NCBI GenBank assembly: GCA_905250115.1
Contig: CAJNOI010000070.1
Location: 293,856-357,855, forward strand
Source of the DNA: Adineta steineri
Lineage: Eukaryota; Rotifera; Eurotatoria; Adinetida; Adinetidae
Direction: 5' to 3'
DNA: 64,000 nt
A program made the translations under genes and the position numbers. The notes beneath the pieces are model-generated. The model had not been told where the DNA came from and searched no databases. It saw nothing but the letters and a program-made list of their open reading frames with translations. Of this stretch, positions 1-10,240 are shown in pieces; positions within the stretch are counted from its first letter, which is position 1, and every line of letters starts with the position of its first letter.

Positions 1-2043
1 ATGAAACCCATTCAAAATCGTTTTCCTTATTATTTTCCTCATGTATTCGAATACAATTGACTTCTTTTGGAAGAATTAAAGAGAATAATTGTTTTCCTGT
101 CCATAATGGTTTTGGTTTGAGAATAGCTGGTTGTGGAATATCACCATTCCATGAGGGAAGATACATTAAAAGATTCATAAATTCATGTTTTTCAAGAAAA
201 ACATCACGACGAGTCATTTTTGCCACTCCTGTTAATGCATCTTGTACAATACCCATAACTGGTCTATTTGATTGAGGTGTAATTAGAAGTCGTGAAACAC
301 TCATTAATTCTGATAATTCAGCTTTAGCTTCGATAGATTGTGGTAAATGTAGATTCATTTCATCACCATCAAAATCAGCATTATATGGTGTTGTTACACT
401 TAAATTCAAACGAAATGTTGACCATGGTAATATTTTAACACGATGACACATCATTGACATTTTATGTAATGTTGGTTGACGATTAAGAACAACAAGATCA
501 TCATCCATCATACATCGCTCAACAGTATATCCATATTGTAGATGTATATCTGATGGTTTTCGATTAAAACGAAGATCAATACGATCTCCATTGTGTAAAA
601 TGATATATTTTGCTCCATTACATTGAATTAATTGATGTAACCATTCGGAATTCAATGGAGTGACAATTTCTGGAACAGTTAAATTCTGTGCAATTGTTCG
701 TGGAACACCCACTTGATCAATAGCTATATTAGGATCACCTGTAATTACCTAATTTATATTTCATAGAATTTTTTGAATGACATAATCAATTTTTTATAAT
801 AAACTTACAGTTCGAGCACTGAAATCGACTCGTTTACCCATGAGATTTCCACGGATACGTCCTTCTTTACCTGAAATTGAAAATAAAATAATTCTCAAAA
901 AAAAAAGAAAACGAATAATCAAACCTTTTAATCGTGCTGAAAGAGTTTTCAATGGTCTACCATTTTTTTGACATGATTGTGGCATACCAGGAAGATCATT
1001 ATTGATTAATGTAGCACAAGAATATTGAAGATATTGTAAATGTTCATCAACAATATGTGAAGAAACTTCAATTTGTTCATCTTGACGTAGAATATTATTT
1101 GCTTTAATGATATTTGCTAGGTTATATGTCAAATCATCTTGACTATGAGATACACCGTATTGTAATACTGATGGACGTACACATATAGGAGGAACAGGTA
1201 AAACAGTAAGGATCATCCATTCGGGACGTGATTGCTGAGGATTCATACCAAGAATTTGACACGTTGTATTCGAAATTAATTTGAAAATTTCAAGAACACG
1301 TTCAGCTGATAATTGTGTTTGACCTTTCTGATTTTCATCAACTCCTTCTTTCCATTCAATTGTTAAGCCTAGGCCTGCTCGACGATAGATTGGTTGCACT
1401 TGTCCACAACCATTGAAAGATTCATTTGTTACATTACTTTCATCAGAACAATCTCCTTTAATAAATTAAATTTCTCTCAAATAAAAAACTCTTAAACCTA
1501 ATTCAAACCTTTGCAAATCTTTTGATTTTTACACACATCAACTATGTAAGGAAGACGTCGACGTTTTTGACCTTTGGTCCTTTTTATAATATTAATAATT
1601 TTTGGATTGCTCGAATCGATCAATAATTTCGAACAATGGAAACAGACACATCGTAAAATTTTTAATATTTTCGGTAGAAAAGCAATATGATAGACGGGCT
1701 TAACCACTATAGAGGATATATGATATTTATCTCATCAACTATCTCAAAGTAAAACAAAAAATTAAAAATACCGACATTCTATATGACCAAAATGTCCTGG
1801 ACATTCAAGATAAGAACCAGAACAAGTACAACATCTCGAATTATGATCTGCTGGACCTTGTCGTGGATCCATCAGACCTTGCATTTTTGGTTTTCCTTCT
1901 TCAAATAATTCAGTATATTCAATCGGTGGATTTGTCACCGACATTCGTCGAATTTCATCAGGAGATAAAATTCCGAACTGAACACGACTTAGAGTACGAT
2001 ATGGTGCCATTGAATCGCTTATTTGTGAGTTAAAATAAACCAT
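1..2043 (-). CDS. RPB1: RNA polymerase II largest subunit RPB1, 5' part (continues beyond window)
   Basis: This is the N-terminal part of the catalytic subunit of nuclear RNA polymerase II, which synthesises mRNA. Five exons are readable: 2043-1772, about 1706-1509, 1455-925, 870-809 and 748-1. Exon 1 carries the start region [16 protein letters not shown], the clamp zinc ligands and CPGHFGHIE. Exon 2 has [12 protein letters not shown], exon 3 [14 protein letters not shown], and exon 4 [14 protein letters not shown]. Exon 5 holds the active-site [10 protein letters not shown] block (roughly 350-381), whose aspartates bind catalytic magnesium, and then [14 protein letters not shown]. The introns are 50-65 bp with GT-AG ends, except exon 1/exon 2, where no canonical pair keeps the frame. 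The first ATG (2043) adds a short extension; an ATG at 2010 is also possible. The C-terminal heptad region lies outside the window. Family identity is certain. Confidence 0.96.
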
Positions 2044-2345
2044 CTCACTGCTTTCTTATTATATTATAAATGAGTAAAAAACACACGAACATGCGTCTTT
2101 TATACGCCAAAATACGATTTCACCTGTCTATGGGAGAATGCCGACATAGCAACATGACACATGTTTCATGAGTCATGTTACAAACAATTGCGCAAGAACA
2201 GATATAGTCATATAATTCAATATAATCAAATCAAATATTTTTATTTATAAATATATTGGATTTTACTTCTAATCTTAAGATATTCTTAAGATCTATGAAA
2301 AATTACTGCCCTCTATAATACATAATCGTTAGATGGCAGCTTTCA
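2044..2345. other. Intergenic region between RPB1 start and tubulin-like gene end
   Basis: An AT-rich spacer of about 300 bp, upstream of RPB1 and downstream of the tubulin-like gene; both are on the minus strand. It presumably holds the RPB1 promoter. I see no clear TATA box, repeat or RNA gene. Confidence 0.5.
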
Positions 2346-3590
2346 TCATAACATTTGATAATCTTGACGAATTTCTTTGTCATATTCAGCATAAAATTCC
2401 TTTAAATCTTGGATAGAATTTCTTGCTTCATCTATTTCTGATTCTGTTTGATTTAACGCTAAATCACATAAATATATCGATGTTGTTGTTTGATTAGTCA
2501 ACATTAAAACTTGTTTATCAGTAAGTGTCATATCGGTTTGATGACGAAATTGAACTGGAGGATGATAATTGATACCACAGCGGAATCCAGTTGGTACACG
2601 CTCAGAAAATCGAATGGATTTTTTCATATCACAAATTAATTTTTGTCCAATTTCTTTTGGAACGATCTTTTCCCCACGAAAGAGTAAACATAATGATAAT
2701 ACTAACTTGTATGGATTATTATCATGAATAAAACATGTATTGGCTTCAGAAATAAATGGAATACACATATCATATACTGATGGAGATTTAAAATCAATAT
2801 CATCTTGAAATCGTCTTGGAATTAATGGTAAAAGATGCGTTGAAATAATCTTTAATGGCGGATGAGGAACAAGTACTCTAGAAAATTCATCTAATGTTCC
2901 TAATGCACATCCTTCAAACCTCAATTCACATGTTAGATTACTCCAACAATAAGATATTAATTGATTGATATTGGAATAAGTAGGTGTAGAAATATCTAAT
3001 CGATATTTACATAAATTAGAAATGGCTTTATTTTCCATTGGTATAACAATATCGGCAGTTTCTAGTAGATTAGACATATGACTAATATTAATGGATGATC
3101 CAATTAATGAATTTGTTAAAATAGTCATTTTTGAATATTCTTCATTTTTTAAATGATTTAATAATTCAGAAGTTAAATTTGAAGATTTTCCAAATGTTGA
3201 ATGAGAAAGAATAAAACCTTGAAAATAATCACAGATTTCAATTTCTTTTCGAATATTATTCATTAACATTTCAGAACAATCCGATGTAACACAAAATTGA
3301 TGATCAGCATAGAAATTCTTCAGATCACTTGTTCGAATTTGATCAATCGTAGAACAATCAGTATCAATAAAAAGTGCTCGAGGACGAAATTTCTTTCTTT
3401 CATTATTATCATTATTCATCGACGAGAAAAAAGATTTCGGAGGCTTTTCTTCATTTAATACATATCCATCATTATCTAAATGATGTTCAATTGAATATAA
3501 TTGCCAAGAAGAATGTCCAACTTCCATTCCACCTGATCCAACATGAAGATGAAGAATTTCACGTTCATTATTTTCTATTTCTCCTGACAT
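2346..3590 (-). CDS. Highly divergent alpha-tubulin-like protein
   Basis: A single-exon gene. The ATG at 3590 places REILHLHVG at the position of the tubulin N-terminus; an in-frame upstream ATG at 3665 would add 25 residues. Alpha-tubulin landmarks appear in order: WQLYSIEH, RALFIDTD..TIDQIRT, QGFILSHS, DISTPTYSNINQLIS, ELRFEG, LDEFSRVLVPHP (the glutamate matching alpha-tubulin E254), LCLLFRGE and VPTGFRCGINYHPP. Core GTP-site elements are altered. The GGGTGSG loop is replaced by TFGKSSN, the AANNYARGHY loop is deleted, and the helix 11-12 block KRAFVHWYVGEGMEEGEF is missing near the C-terminus. The reading frame is still open over 415 residues, which argues for a maintained gene. I infer a tubulin-fold protein unlikely to polymerise normally. 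Its function is unknown. Confidence 0.85.
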   Translation of the reverse strand: MSGEIENNEREILHLHVGSGGMEVGHSSWQLYSIEHHLDNDGYVLNEEKPPKSFFSSMNNDNNERKKFRPRALFIDTDCSTIDQIRTSDLKNFYADHQFCVTSDCSEMLMNNIRKEIEICDYFQGFILSHSTFGKSSNLTSELLNHLKNEEYSKMTILTNSLIGSSINISHMSNLLETADIVIPMENKAISNLCKYRLDISTPTYSNINQLISYCWSNLTCELRFEGCALGTLDEFSRVLVPHPPLKIISTHLLPLIPRRFQDDIDFKSPSVYDMCIPFISEANTCFIHDNNPYKLVLSLCLLFRGEKIVPKEIGQKLICDMKKSIRFSERVPTGFRCGINYHPPVQFRHQTDMTLTDKQVLMLTNQTTTSIYLCDLALNQTESEIDEARNSIQDLKEFYAEYDKEIRQDYQML

Positions 3591-3724
3591 TCTTTTAGAA
3601 TTCGATATAAAAGTAAAACAATTTGCTCTTTCCTTTGTTAGATTACATGTTTTTTTATTTGTCAACAGAAATAACGAATAGTAATCATTGTTTTAAAAAT
3701 TGAAGGCACAAAGAAGATCTTCAT

Positions 3725-3789
3725 GGATGAGTGTGAGTGTGGGTGTGCATATGGATAAAGCAAAGATTAATCCTCACCCGCATCCTTCA
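3725..3789. repeat. Telomere-like GT/CA hairpin, locus 1
   Basis: A G/T-rich arm (GAGTGTGAGTGTGGGTGTG) is followed about 20 bases later by a C/A-rich arm (CCTCACCCGCATCCTTC), forming an imperfect inverted repeat. It is one of 13 such loci in the window. Confidence 0.6.
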
Positions 3790-4079
3790 CGTCTAGCACC
3801 GGATGCAACAATATAAAAACAGTCGAAATCGAAGTGTCGATAGCATTCTTTTAAAAATTCGTTTCGAAGAGAAAAAGAACCCATATGGTTGGCATTCCCA
3901 TCATTTACTTTTCAAGTATTCAATAAATATGTAAAATAAACACATTTCTTATCTATAACCATATGTGTTTTGAATACTGCTTCATCAATTACTTCTTAGC
4001 ACAATCGTTTTCGACGAATAACCATTGAAATAGTCATTCATCAAAAACAATAGTTCTCATGCTTATCTCCATCTCTCAC

Positions 4080-4091
4080 TATAAATATATA
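4080..4091 (+). promoter_or_regulatory. TATA box of the fibrinogen-domain gene
   Basis: TATAAATATATA lies about 50 bp upstream of the ATG at 4142. This fits a core promoter with a short 5' leader. Confidence 0.55.
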
Positions 4092-4141
4092 CCCAATGAA
4101 AAGCAGTACTTATTTCTCATTATCGATATTGAAGACCAAAG

Positions 4142-5274
4142 ATGATATTGAAACGCATAGTACTTTTGGTGACGTTGATCGAAGTGGCAGATGGATATGT
4201 TATTGACGCTGACTTAGCGCGTGGTCTAGTTTCCAACGATTCATTTTTCATTCAACCCAAATCAAATGATTACATGCATTTAAGTGATTATCCTGAAGAT
4301 TGTGCTGCAGTTTATCTCAATGCATTAGCATCCCAACAACACATCTCCACTGGCATCTATGAGATTTGGCCAAGACAAGGTTTGAATCATCGCTTTTCTC
4401 ATCCCCTCTGCTGGCAGAAGAGTTATCCATCGAGTGACTGCATCGAAAACGAGTAGATGTTCGTTCGTTCGCTCCTTTGCTCATAACACTCACACATACA
4501 GCCATCTGATTACTAATATTGATACGGAAGTACGAGGGAAAAGACTAGAGGGTAGGTAGTTTCACCCAAGTGAGTACGCAAATGCATAAACTGAGATAGA
4601 GGGATGGGGAAAAGGAAGCGTAAATTTCATTGCAATAGACAGCTTCTAGTAGAGGGCTTAACGAAGTTTGCGTTGCTTTATTTTTAGGTAAACCAATGAA
4701 AGTATGGTGTGATATGGAGACAGATGGTGGTGGATGGACAGTTTTTCAGAAGCGAGGTGATTTTACTCCACAAGAAGACTTCTATCGAACATGGTTGGAA
4801 TATAAGCGAGGTTTTGGAGAACTTCATCGACAATTCTGGCTCGGTAATGATCGTCTATCGTTGTTAACTAACCAAGATCTTTATCAACTAAGAGTTGACA
4901 TGGAAGATTTTGATGAACAAAAACGTTTTGCTCAGTATTATAGTTTTCGAGTGTTAAATGAACAAGACAAATATCGACTATCACTTGGATCGTACACAAA
5001 AGGTGATGCAGGAGATTCACTGACTTATCATAATGGTAAGCCGTTTTCAACCAAAGATCAAGATAGTGATCCACACCCTGGTTCATGTGCTCACATCTGT
5101 AATGGAGCATGGTGGTACAATAATTGTCACTTGTCAAACTTGAATGGTGGATATTTACGCGGGGACCATCCGAATATTAATGGCGCAGGAGTGAACTGGA
5201 GGACATTTAGAGATGTTTATTATTCGTTAAACACATCAGAGATGAAAATTCGTCCTGTTTGGTTCAAACCTTGA
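4142..5274 (+). CDS. Secreted fibrinogen-related domain (ficolin/tenascin-type) lectin
   Basis: Two exons, 4142-4379 and 4688-5274, joined across a 308-bp GT-AG intron. The junction rebuilds WPRQGKPMKVWCDME in frame. The start MILKRIVLLVTLIEVADG is a signal peptide. The rest is one fibrinogen C-terminal domain: YPEDCAAVYLNA, METDGGGWTVFQKR, FYRTWLEYKRGFGEL, FWLGND, the calcium-site acidic cluster KDQDSDPHPGSC, GAWWYNNCHLSNLNG and the terminal MKIRPVW. The four domain cysteines are present. Such domains bind acetylated sugars in innate defence or adhesion. No collagen or coiled-coil region precedes it, so it is a minimal secreted lectin. A polyadenylation signal AATAAA lies at 5334-5339. The first ATG after the TATA box is used as start. 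Confidence 0.92.
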
Positions 5275-5439
5275 TTTTTCTCATTGTATTTCTCTGATAT
5301 TCATGAACGCTTTAGCACTGCTGTCATCACATAAATAAATTGTTTGTGCTTTTCTTCAACTGAACTGAATATAATTGAGTGAAATTGCATAGATTTATCT
5401 ATTAACCATCAGATGCTGTTCACAATCTTGTGGATCTGG

Positions 5440-5539
5440 NNNNNNNNNNNNNNNNNNNNNNNNNNNNNNNNNNNNNNNNNNNNNNNNNNNNNNNNNNNNN
5501 NNNNNNNNNNNNNNNNNNNNNNNNNNNNNNNNNNNNNNN
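5440..5539. other. Assembly gap, 100 N
   Basis: A run of exactly 100 N, a conventional placeholder length, so the real size is unknown. It lies downstream of the fibrinogen-domain gene. Confidence 0.99.
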
Positions 5540-5791
5540 ATGTTCTATTATACGTGCTAGGATTGAAATATAATTTCTATTCAAAGGATTTTCTTGATAA
5601 TTAGAAATATTCTTGGAAAGTAAATGACGGTATTATTATAACAGACGCATCCAAGCGAACTATTAAAATAAAAATAAAATCTACTCGATAAAATAAAACA
5701 ATTTCCTTCCTAAATTAAATGAAAAAATACAATATATTCAGAAATAATTGAATTCAATCATGATCATCACAAATCGTGCATGACTCGGCAT

Positions 5792-6251
5792 TAGGGTCCT
5801 GCGGGAACGATTTTTTTTCATTCCCGTTTCCCGTTCCCGTTCCCGAAAGAAAATTTTATTGTTCCCGTTTCCCGTTCCCGTTCCCGTGAAAATATTTTTG
5901 TTCCCGTTCCCGTAGTCCCGTTCCCGTAAGCAATAATGAAAAACTATCATTTTTGTACACTAGCTTCTTGCGACACCTTACAGTGTTCAGTAAAGTAAAT
6001 ATGATATGAAAGTAAAGCTAAATTTATGATTGGAACATCGATTGGCTAAAAATTCTCTATGTGAAAGCTAATTGTGCAGACATATAAATGTATAGGAATC
6101 AAGTTAAGACAATTTACGGGAACGGGAACTTTTGATATCGTTACCGTTCCCGTGTTCCCGTTCGCGAAGTTATCACGGGAATTCCCGTTCCCGTTTCCGC
6201 GGGAAAACGGGACGGGAAAATGCGGGAAAAAATCGTTCCCGCAGGACCCTA
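5792..6251. mobile_element. MITE with CGGGAA-hexamer arms, TA-flanked
   Basis: Terminal inverted repeats begin TAGGGTCCTGCGGGAACGAT on the left and end with the reverse complement on the right. The outer TA dinucleotides fit a Tc1/mariner-style target duplication. Inside the ends are runs of TTCCCG (left) and CGGGAA (right), making a large fold-back. The about 200-bp centre has no transposase, so it is non-autonomous. Confidence 0.85.
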
Positions 6252-6336
6252 CAGTGAATGTATTTATTAGAGGGAGAGAAAAATAGATTGTAACTTACTA
6301 AAACTAAATTTAGGATGTAGAAATCTCAATTAGAAC

Positions 6337-6545
6337 TAGACATGACCCAAACCGAAACTGTTTGGATTTGGTGAGTTTTAGTTTGAGTATTGAGTTTGGG
6401 TTTGGGTTTGTGCTTTTTTTAATCTGTAAAAGGAACTATTTTGAATAAATTGATTGCAGTTAAAGTAGATCCAAACCCAAACTCATGAAGCCAAACTCAA
6501 ACTCCCAAACGGTTTGAATTTGAGTTTGGGTTTGGGTCATGTCTA
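6337..6545. mobile_element. Short fold-back MITE with GACATGACCC ends
   Basis: The left end TAGACATGACCCAAACC matches the inverted right end GGTTTGGGTCATGTCTA-like sequence. TA borders both sides. Internal arms are repeats of CCAAACTC and GAGTTTGGGTTTGG. The element is about 209 bp with no coding capacity. Confidence 0.85.
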
Positions 6546-6780
6546 ATTTAGAACTCATTTCATCTTTTCTGACTGCATCATACTTTATAGAGTCATTTAT
6601 GATCTGAGTTCACTTTGGCATTTCTTTTTGTTTTCGAAGTCAGGCCAGGTCTACTTGAGTTCAAATACACATTCGAGAAAAACACAGCCTGAGCTTGGTT
6701 TGGATTGAGTCGATCGATATCGATTAGGATCAGTTCGTCTTTAGTCTTTGATTCATACGCTGTATTACTATTTCTTTTAG

Positions 6781-7432
6781 ATTATGTTCTATCTGTCTCG
6801 AAAATATAGAACGTGTGGATCCGAGTGACCAATGCAGAGCGTGTTCAAAAATATATCATAGAAATTGTATACTCAGGTGGCTAAATATAAGGCGTAATGA
6901 AGGACGTGGACCGAACTGCCCCAATTGCCGTGCAGATATGGGTATGTGTCTGATATAAAATAGCTCAATTTTCACTCAAAGTTGTCTTTCTTAGCATGGC
7001 TTCTTAAGATTTTGTCACCGCTACCGTATGTAATCATTCAAGTTATTTGTAACGTTATTTTCGAACACGTTTGTTGATATCGATTTCTAGGAAGTGCCCT
7101 TTTTGTGAGCAGTACATAGGACCAAAGGTAAACCGAATACCTTGCGGTGCCTGTGATAGCGTGTATCATCAAGATGAACTTCTGGCATGTTTAATTCAAC
7201 TAAATAATGAAGAAAAGCCGTTGGTTTGTTTCGTTTGCTCTGAAGATATAAGTAAGTTTCGCCGGTAAAAAGATCACAAGTCATTGCAGTTATATTTCTC
7301 TTCTTAGGCTGGGCTATTGAGTTTCAGGCAGCTCCAGCTTCTCCTGACGATCTTGATATACAACCAACTGAACTAAATATCGATATTTATAACGTTTATC
7401 TGGATTCAGAATCTGAAACAGATGCTGATTAA
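6781..7432 (+). CDS. Tandem RING/PHD-like zinc-finger protein (5' exon not found)
   Basis: Four exons are readable: 6781-6941, 6995-7025, 7091-7251 and 7308-7432, with GT-AG introns of 53, 65 and 56 bp in consistent phase. The first exon encodes CSICLENIE, CRACSKIYHRNC and CPNCRADM, a C-C-C-C-H-C-C-C pattern of RING-CH/PHD type. The third exon encodes a second finger, CPFCEQ, PCGACDSVYHQDE and CFVCSEDI. The last exon is an acidic tail ending DSESETDAD. This suggests an E3 ubiquitin ligase or chromatin reader; I cannot decide which. Exon 6781 begins at a splice acceptor without its own in-frame ATG, so an upstream coding exon is missing. It could lie in 6546-6780 or farther upstream. The gene could also be a 5'-truncated copy. 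Confidence 0.75.
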
Positions 7433-7554
7433 GATAACTTTATTTCCAAACATTATAGTGTAGGCAGTTGTCCGTATACGGGATAAATAACAAAAATACT
7501 GCGATAGCTTTCATGAAAAATATGAAGAATGGAGTTCTGAACTATGTTGATAAT

Positions 7555-7610
7555 GTGGGTGTGGCTTTGACTGTAGGTGTGGGTGGATCTGAGCGTGGGT
7601 GTGAGTAAAG
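7555..7610. repeat. Telomere-like G/T-rich tract, locus 2
   Basis: Several degenerate TGTGGG/GTGTGG units (TGTGGGTGTGGC, GGTGTGGGTGG, GTGGGTGTGAG) lie on one strand. No clear complementary arm follows. Confidence 0.5.
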
Positions 7611-7744
7611 AAAAGATGGATCGACACCGAGAGCCATCCGTAAAAAATTCAAATTACTGGAATGGAAGAGGCGTTGCATTCGACTGGTCAGCGTGGTTGC
7701 CAGATTTGACTTAATGTGCTTTCTTTATTTCTTTAGAGAGCAGT

Positions 7745-8011
7745 CATGCTATTCCACAATATTTGACATTGCGGAAGCAGTTTCATCCGATGCGTAGAAG
7801 TGAGTTCCGATGCATTCCGTAATTGCATCCGACTTCGATTTCACTCACATCCCGGAATTACTTACAGATTCTGGGAATTCATTTTTGATCACACAATAAT
7901 GTATGTAAGGGAGGGCGGGAAGGAATTTCTCTGTGGAATATCTAGAATGGGTCGAAACTGACTTCAAGGGCGGAACCAGTTCCGCAATATCGAGCATCGC
8001 GGAATAGAATG
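7745..8011. mobile_element. Decayed copy of the CATCCTATTCCGC-ended element
   Basis: The left end CATGCTATTCCACAATATT and the inverted right end CATTCTATTCCGCGATGC match the ends of the better-preserved element at 60843-61507. The interior also has GGAATTC-type motifs. About 267 bp, no ORF. Confidence 0.65.
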
Positions 8012-8040
8012 TATTTTCTCTTTAAAGACATGTAAAAGAC

Positions 8041-8093
8041 GGTGTGAATGTCGATGAATATTTTTTTCATCTATCACTCACACCCACACTCTA
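8041..8093. repeat. Telomere-like hairpin, locus 3
   Basis: GGTGTGAATG on the left pairs loosely with TCACTCACACCCACA on the right. Confidence 0.45.
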
Positions 8094-8502
8094 CCTGATG
8101 TAACACAATCACACAAGATCAGGTATACGATTTTCTAAGATCCCATTGTTGCGATTTTAATTTGACATACCGATAACTGAGCTCATCAACTTTCATCGAA
8201 ATTTTCGTCGATATTGTGTATGACATGGTATTGACAGGGAAACCTCTCGCGAGATGTTAAAAAGCTTTGCGGCTCAGATTACTGCTCTCTTGTAGACCCA
8301 AGTTAGTAGTGAAATATCCTTAGTTGATTCACCCCCGTAGTGTTTTCTAGAGAAGTTATGACTATTGTATGGTTTCGTCGAAAAGCACAACTTTGTGTAT
8401 GATTTTAATTTTTTTCATTCAAACTACGATTTATTGACATACGCTCTTAGTCTCTCTATGATAATATATGAAAAAGTAACGCTACAATGCTATTGACGGA
8501 AT

Positions 8503-8799
8503 CTAAAGCAAAAATCTGTTATCGTCTGAAATTGATCTGGTTGATTGTCGAAATAACCACGCTTGTATTATGCATAACCTATCACAGGCATACCGTTGGG
8601 ACCAGAAGTTTGATGAGGTTATTCCGTTGAGCCATCCCGACATCAGCATGTCGAGGATGACTCGATCGCAAGCATGACGAGCAGTAACTTTATACTCGCT
8701 GTGAAAAACATCGTCAAGTGGTTGAGTTGTAGCGGTTGTCATCAATGGAATTTCTATTCGTTTACAACCCTTCAGCTTTTTTCTAAATACCTTTTCCAT
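8503..8799 (-). pseudogene. Possible DDE-transposase fragment
   Basis: A 98-codon open frame contains IPLMTTATTQPLDDVFHSEYK. This resembles the segment 'IPP-TT---QPLD--F---K' near the end of pogo/Tc1-type DDE transposases. It has no upstream catalytic domain and lies between transposon relics and telomere-like hairpins. I infer a transposase remnant. The match rests on one short motif, so a chance ORF is not excluded. Confidence 0.35.
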
Positions 8800-9472
8800 T
8801 TCTTTGTGCAGCCTTTTTCAACGAACCCATAAAGTTATCATCACTACTCTAGAAGGCGCTAAGGGTATGAATCAATTTAGGATATTTTACTACTTACTGG
8901 GATATATACGACAAGAGTAGTTAGATCCTAAAGCTTTTCCTCACCTCAAGAGGTTTTCTCGTGAGATCCCGAAGTTTAAGCAGTTTTATGCGATTAAAAC
9001 AGAGAAAAAAAGATACACAGGTCGGGCGATAGTAACCAGTACGAGTTCTATTTCTGGATTATATCGTCGTTCTCTTTATAACATGTAAAACAATATATGA
9101 AACCTCTCCGATGTTTCTGATAAGCAAGCCACCACAATCAAATATTGAAAATCAACCTTACCAAATAAATTGCGATGGTGTTTTTGTTCTGGCTTTGACT
9201 ACTTCTGTTCTTGTCAAAGAGGTATTTTTTTCAGCGATTCGTTTGCTCTTCTTGCATTACAGTGAGGTGGCATATTTGAAATGTATTATACGTCGCCTCT
9301 CTTTTTTTTCTTCTGTTCTGCTGATTACCTTCGATTTTTGAATTCAGTTGAAGGTATGAAATGGCTTTTTTACAAAATTTAAAGTAAAAAAGAGAAGCAA
9401 ATTCACTTTGCAAAGAGTAACAGAGAGTGAGCGTGTTATTATTCGTGTCCTTCGAGCTGCGAGTGGAGCAGC

Positions 9473-9588
9473 GGGAAGGATGGGGATGGATGGGTATTGG
9501 GGTGTGGATATAGGTGGGTGTAGGTGTGGCTGAATATAAGATTACATCACGCTCACACCCATTCCTTCGCCCACCGACTCTCACCCAA
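9473..9588. repeat. Telomere-like hairpin, locus 4
   Basis: A long G-rich arm (GGATGGGGATGGATGGG, GGTGTGGATATAGGTGGGTG) is followed by a C-rich arm (GCTCACACCCATTCCTTCGC). It is one of the two longest members of the family. Confidence 0.6.
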
Positions 9589-9617
9589 TTATTGTACTAC
9601 GTATCCGATCGCTGATT

Positions 9618-9684
9618 CTTGAGGGTTTGAGTATCGGTTTGGCTGAATGTAAGTCTATGTCATGCCCACACCTACACCTTCAAG
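9618..9684. repeat. Telomere-like hairpin, locus 5
   Basis: Starts CTTGAGGGTTTGAG and ends CACCTACACCTTCAAG. The outer CTTGAGGGT and ACCTTCAAG are inverted repeats. Confidence 0.6.
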
Positions 9685-9971
9685 ATAGTTCTCTCTTTTT
9701 TCTATATGTATATGTATTAACAATAAAAATATGCTCATCAATAATAAAAACTATCGTTTTTCAACTTCAATTCTATATAAAATGAATCTTAGTCAAACGA
9801 CATTCTATTTTAGACTTGGATATAAAGAAATTCTGTGACGAAGAAGAAGAACATGATTAAGAGAAATAATAATTAATAAAGACCTAAGTTGATGATAGGA
9901 CATGTTTTAAATAAAACTCGTTTTATATATCTATTTATATTTGTTAAATAATCACTTCTGTCATGACTCAT

Positions 9972-10027
9972 CTGGAGGGTGTGGGTGGAATCAATTTAAT
10001 ACCTATACGCACACCCACATCCTCAAG
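9972..10027. repeat. Telomere-like hairpin, locus 6
   Basis: Starts CTGGAGGGTGTGGGTGG and ends GCACACCCACATCCTCAAG. A clear fold-back with a loop of about 20 bp. Confidence 0.7.
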
Positions 10028-10240
10028 AAACCCACCAATTAGAACTTTAATTATCACATACAGATGATTTTCAGAAAATTCAATGAATCTATACCATCAA
10101 GAGTTTTCGTCTGTTATAAAGTGCATATACATAAATATTCTTATGGTATTGTAAGATTTTAGAGAGAAATAAAAAGTGATGCTTTATACATGTGTTTATG
10201 AGATTGTGATAAAGGTGTTGTACACGGTAAATGCCAATCT

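Larger units (their letters stand above)
7433..10240. other. Repeat-rich intergenic region
   Basis: About 2.8 kb without a convincing gene. It contains an element relic, five telomere-like tracts and one possible transposase fragment. The remainder is AT-rich and unremarkable. Confidence 0.6.

Noticed and set aside
794..1399. Open frame running through an intron in RPB1 ([11 protein letters not shown]...)
   Set aside because: The insertion is a 54-bp GT-AG intron (924-871). Removing it restores the conserved [24 protein letters not shown].
5738..6286. Gly/Asn/Thr-rich and Phe/Pro-rich ORFs on both strands
   Set aside because: They are translations of the CGGGAA/TTCCCG hexamer arms of the MITE at 5792-6251, not genes.
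9231..9584. 117-codon minus-strand ORF rich in Pro/Thr/Ile/His
   Set aside because: Half of it is the translated telomere-like G/T repeat; no domain signal.
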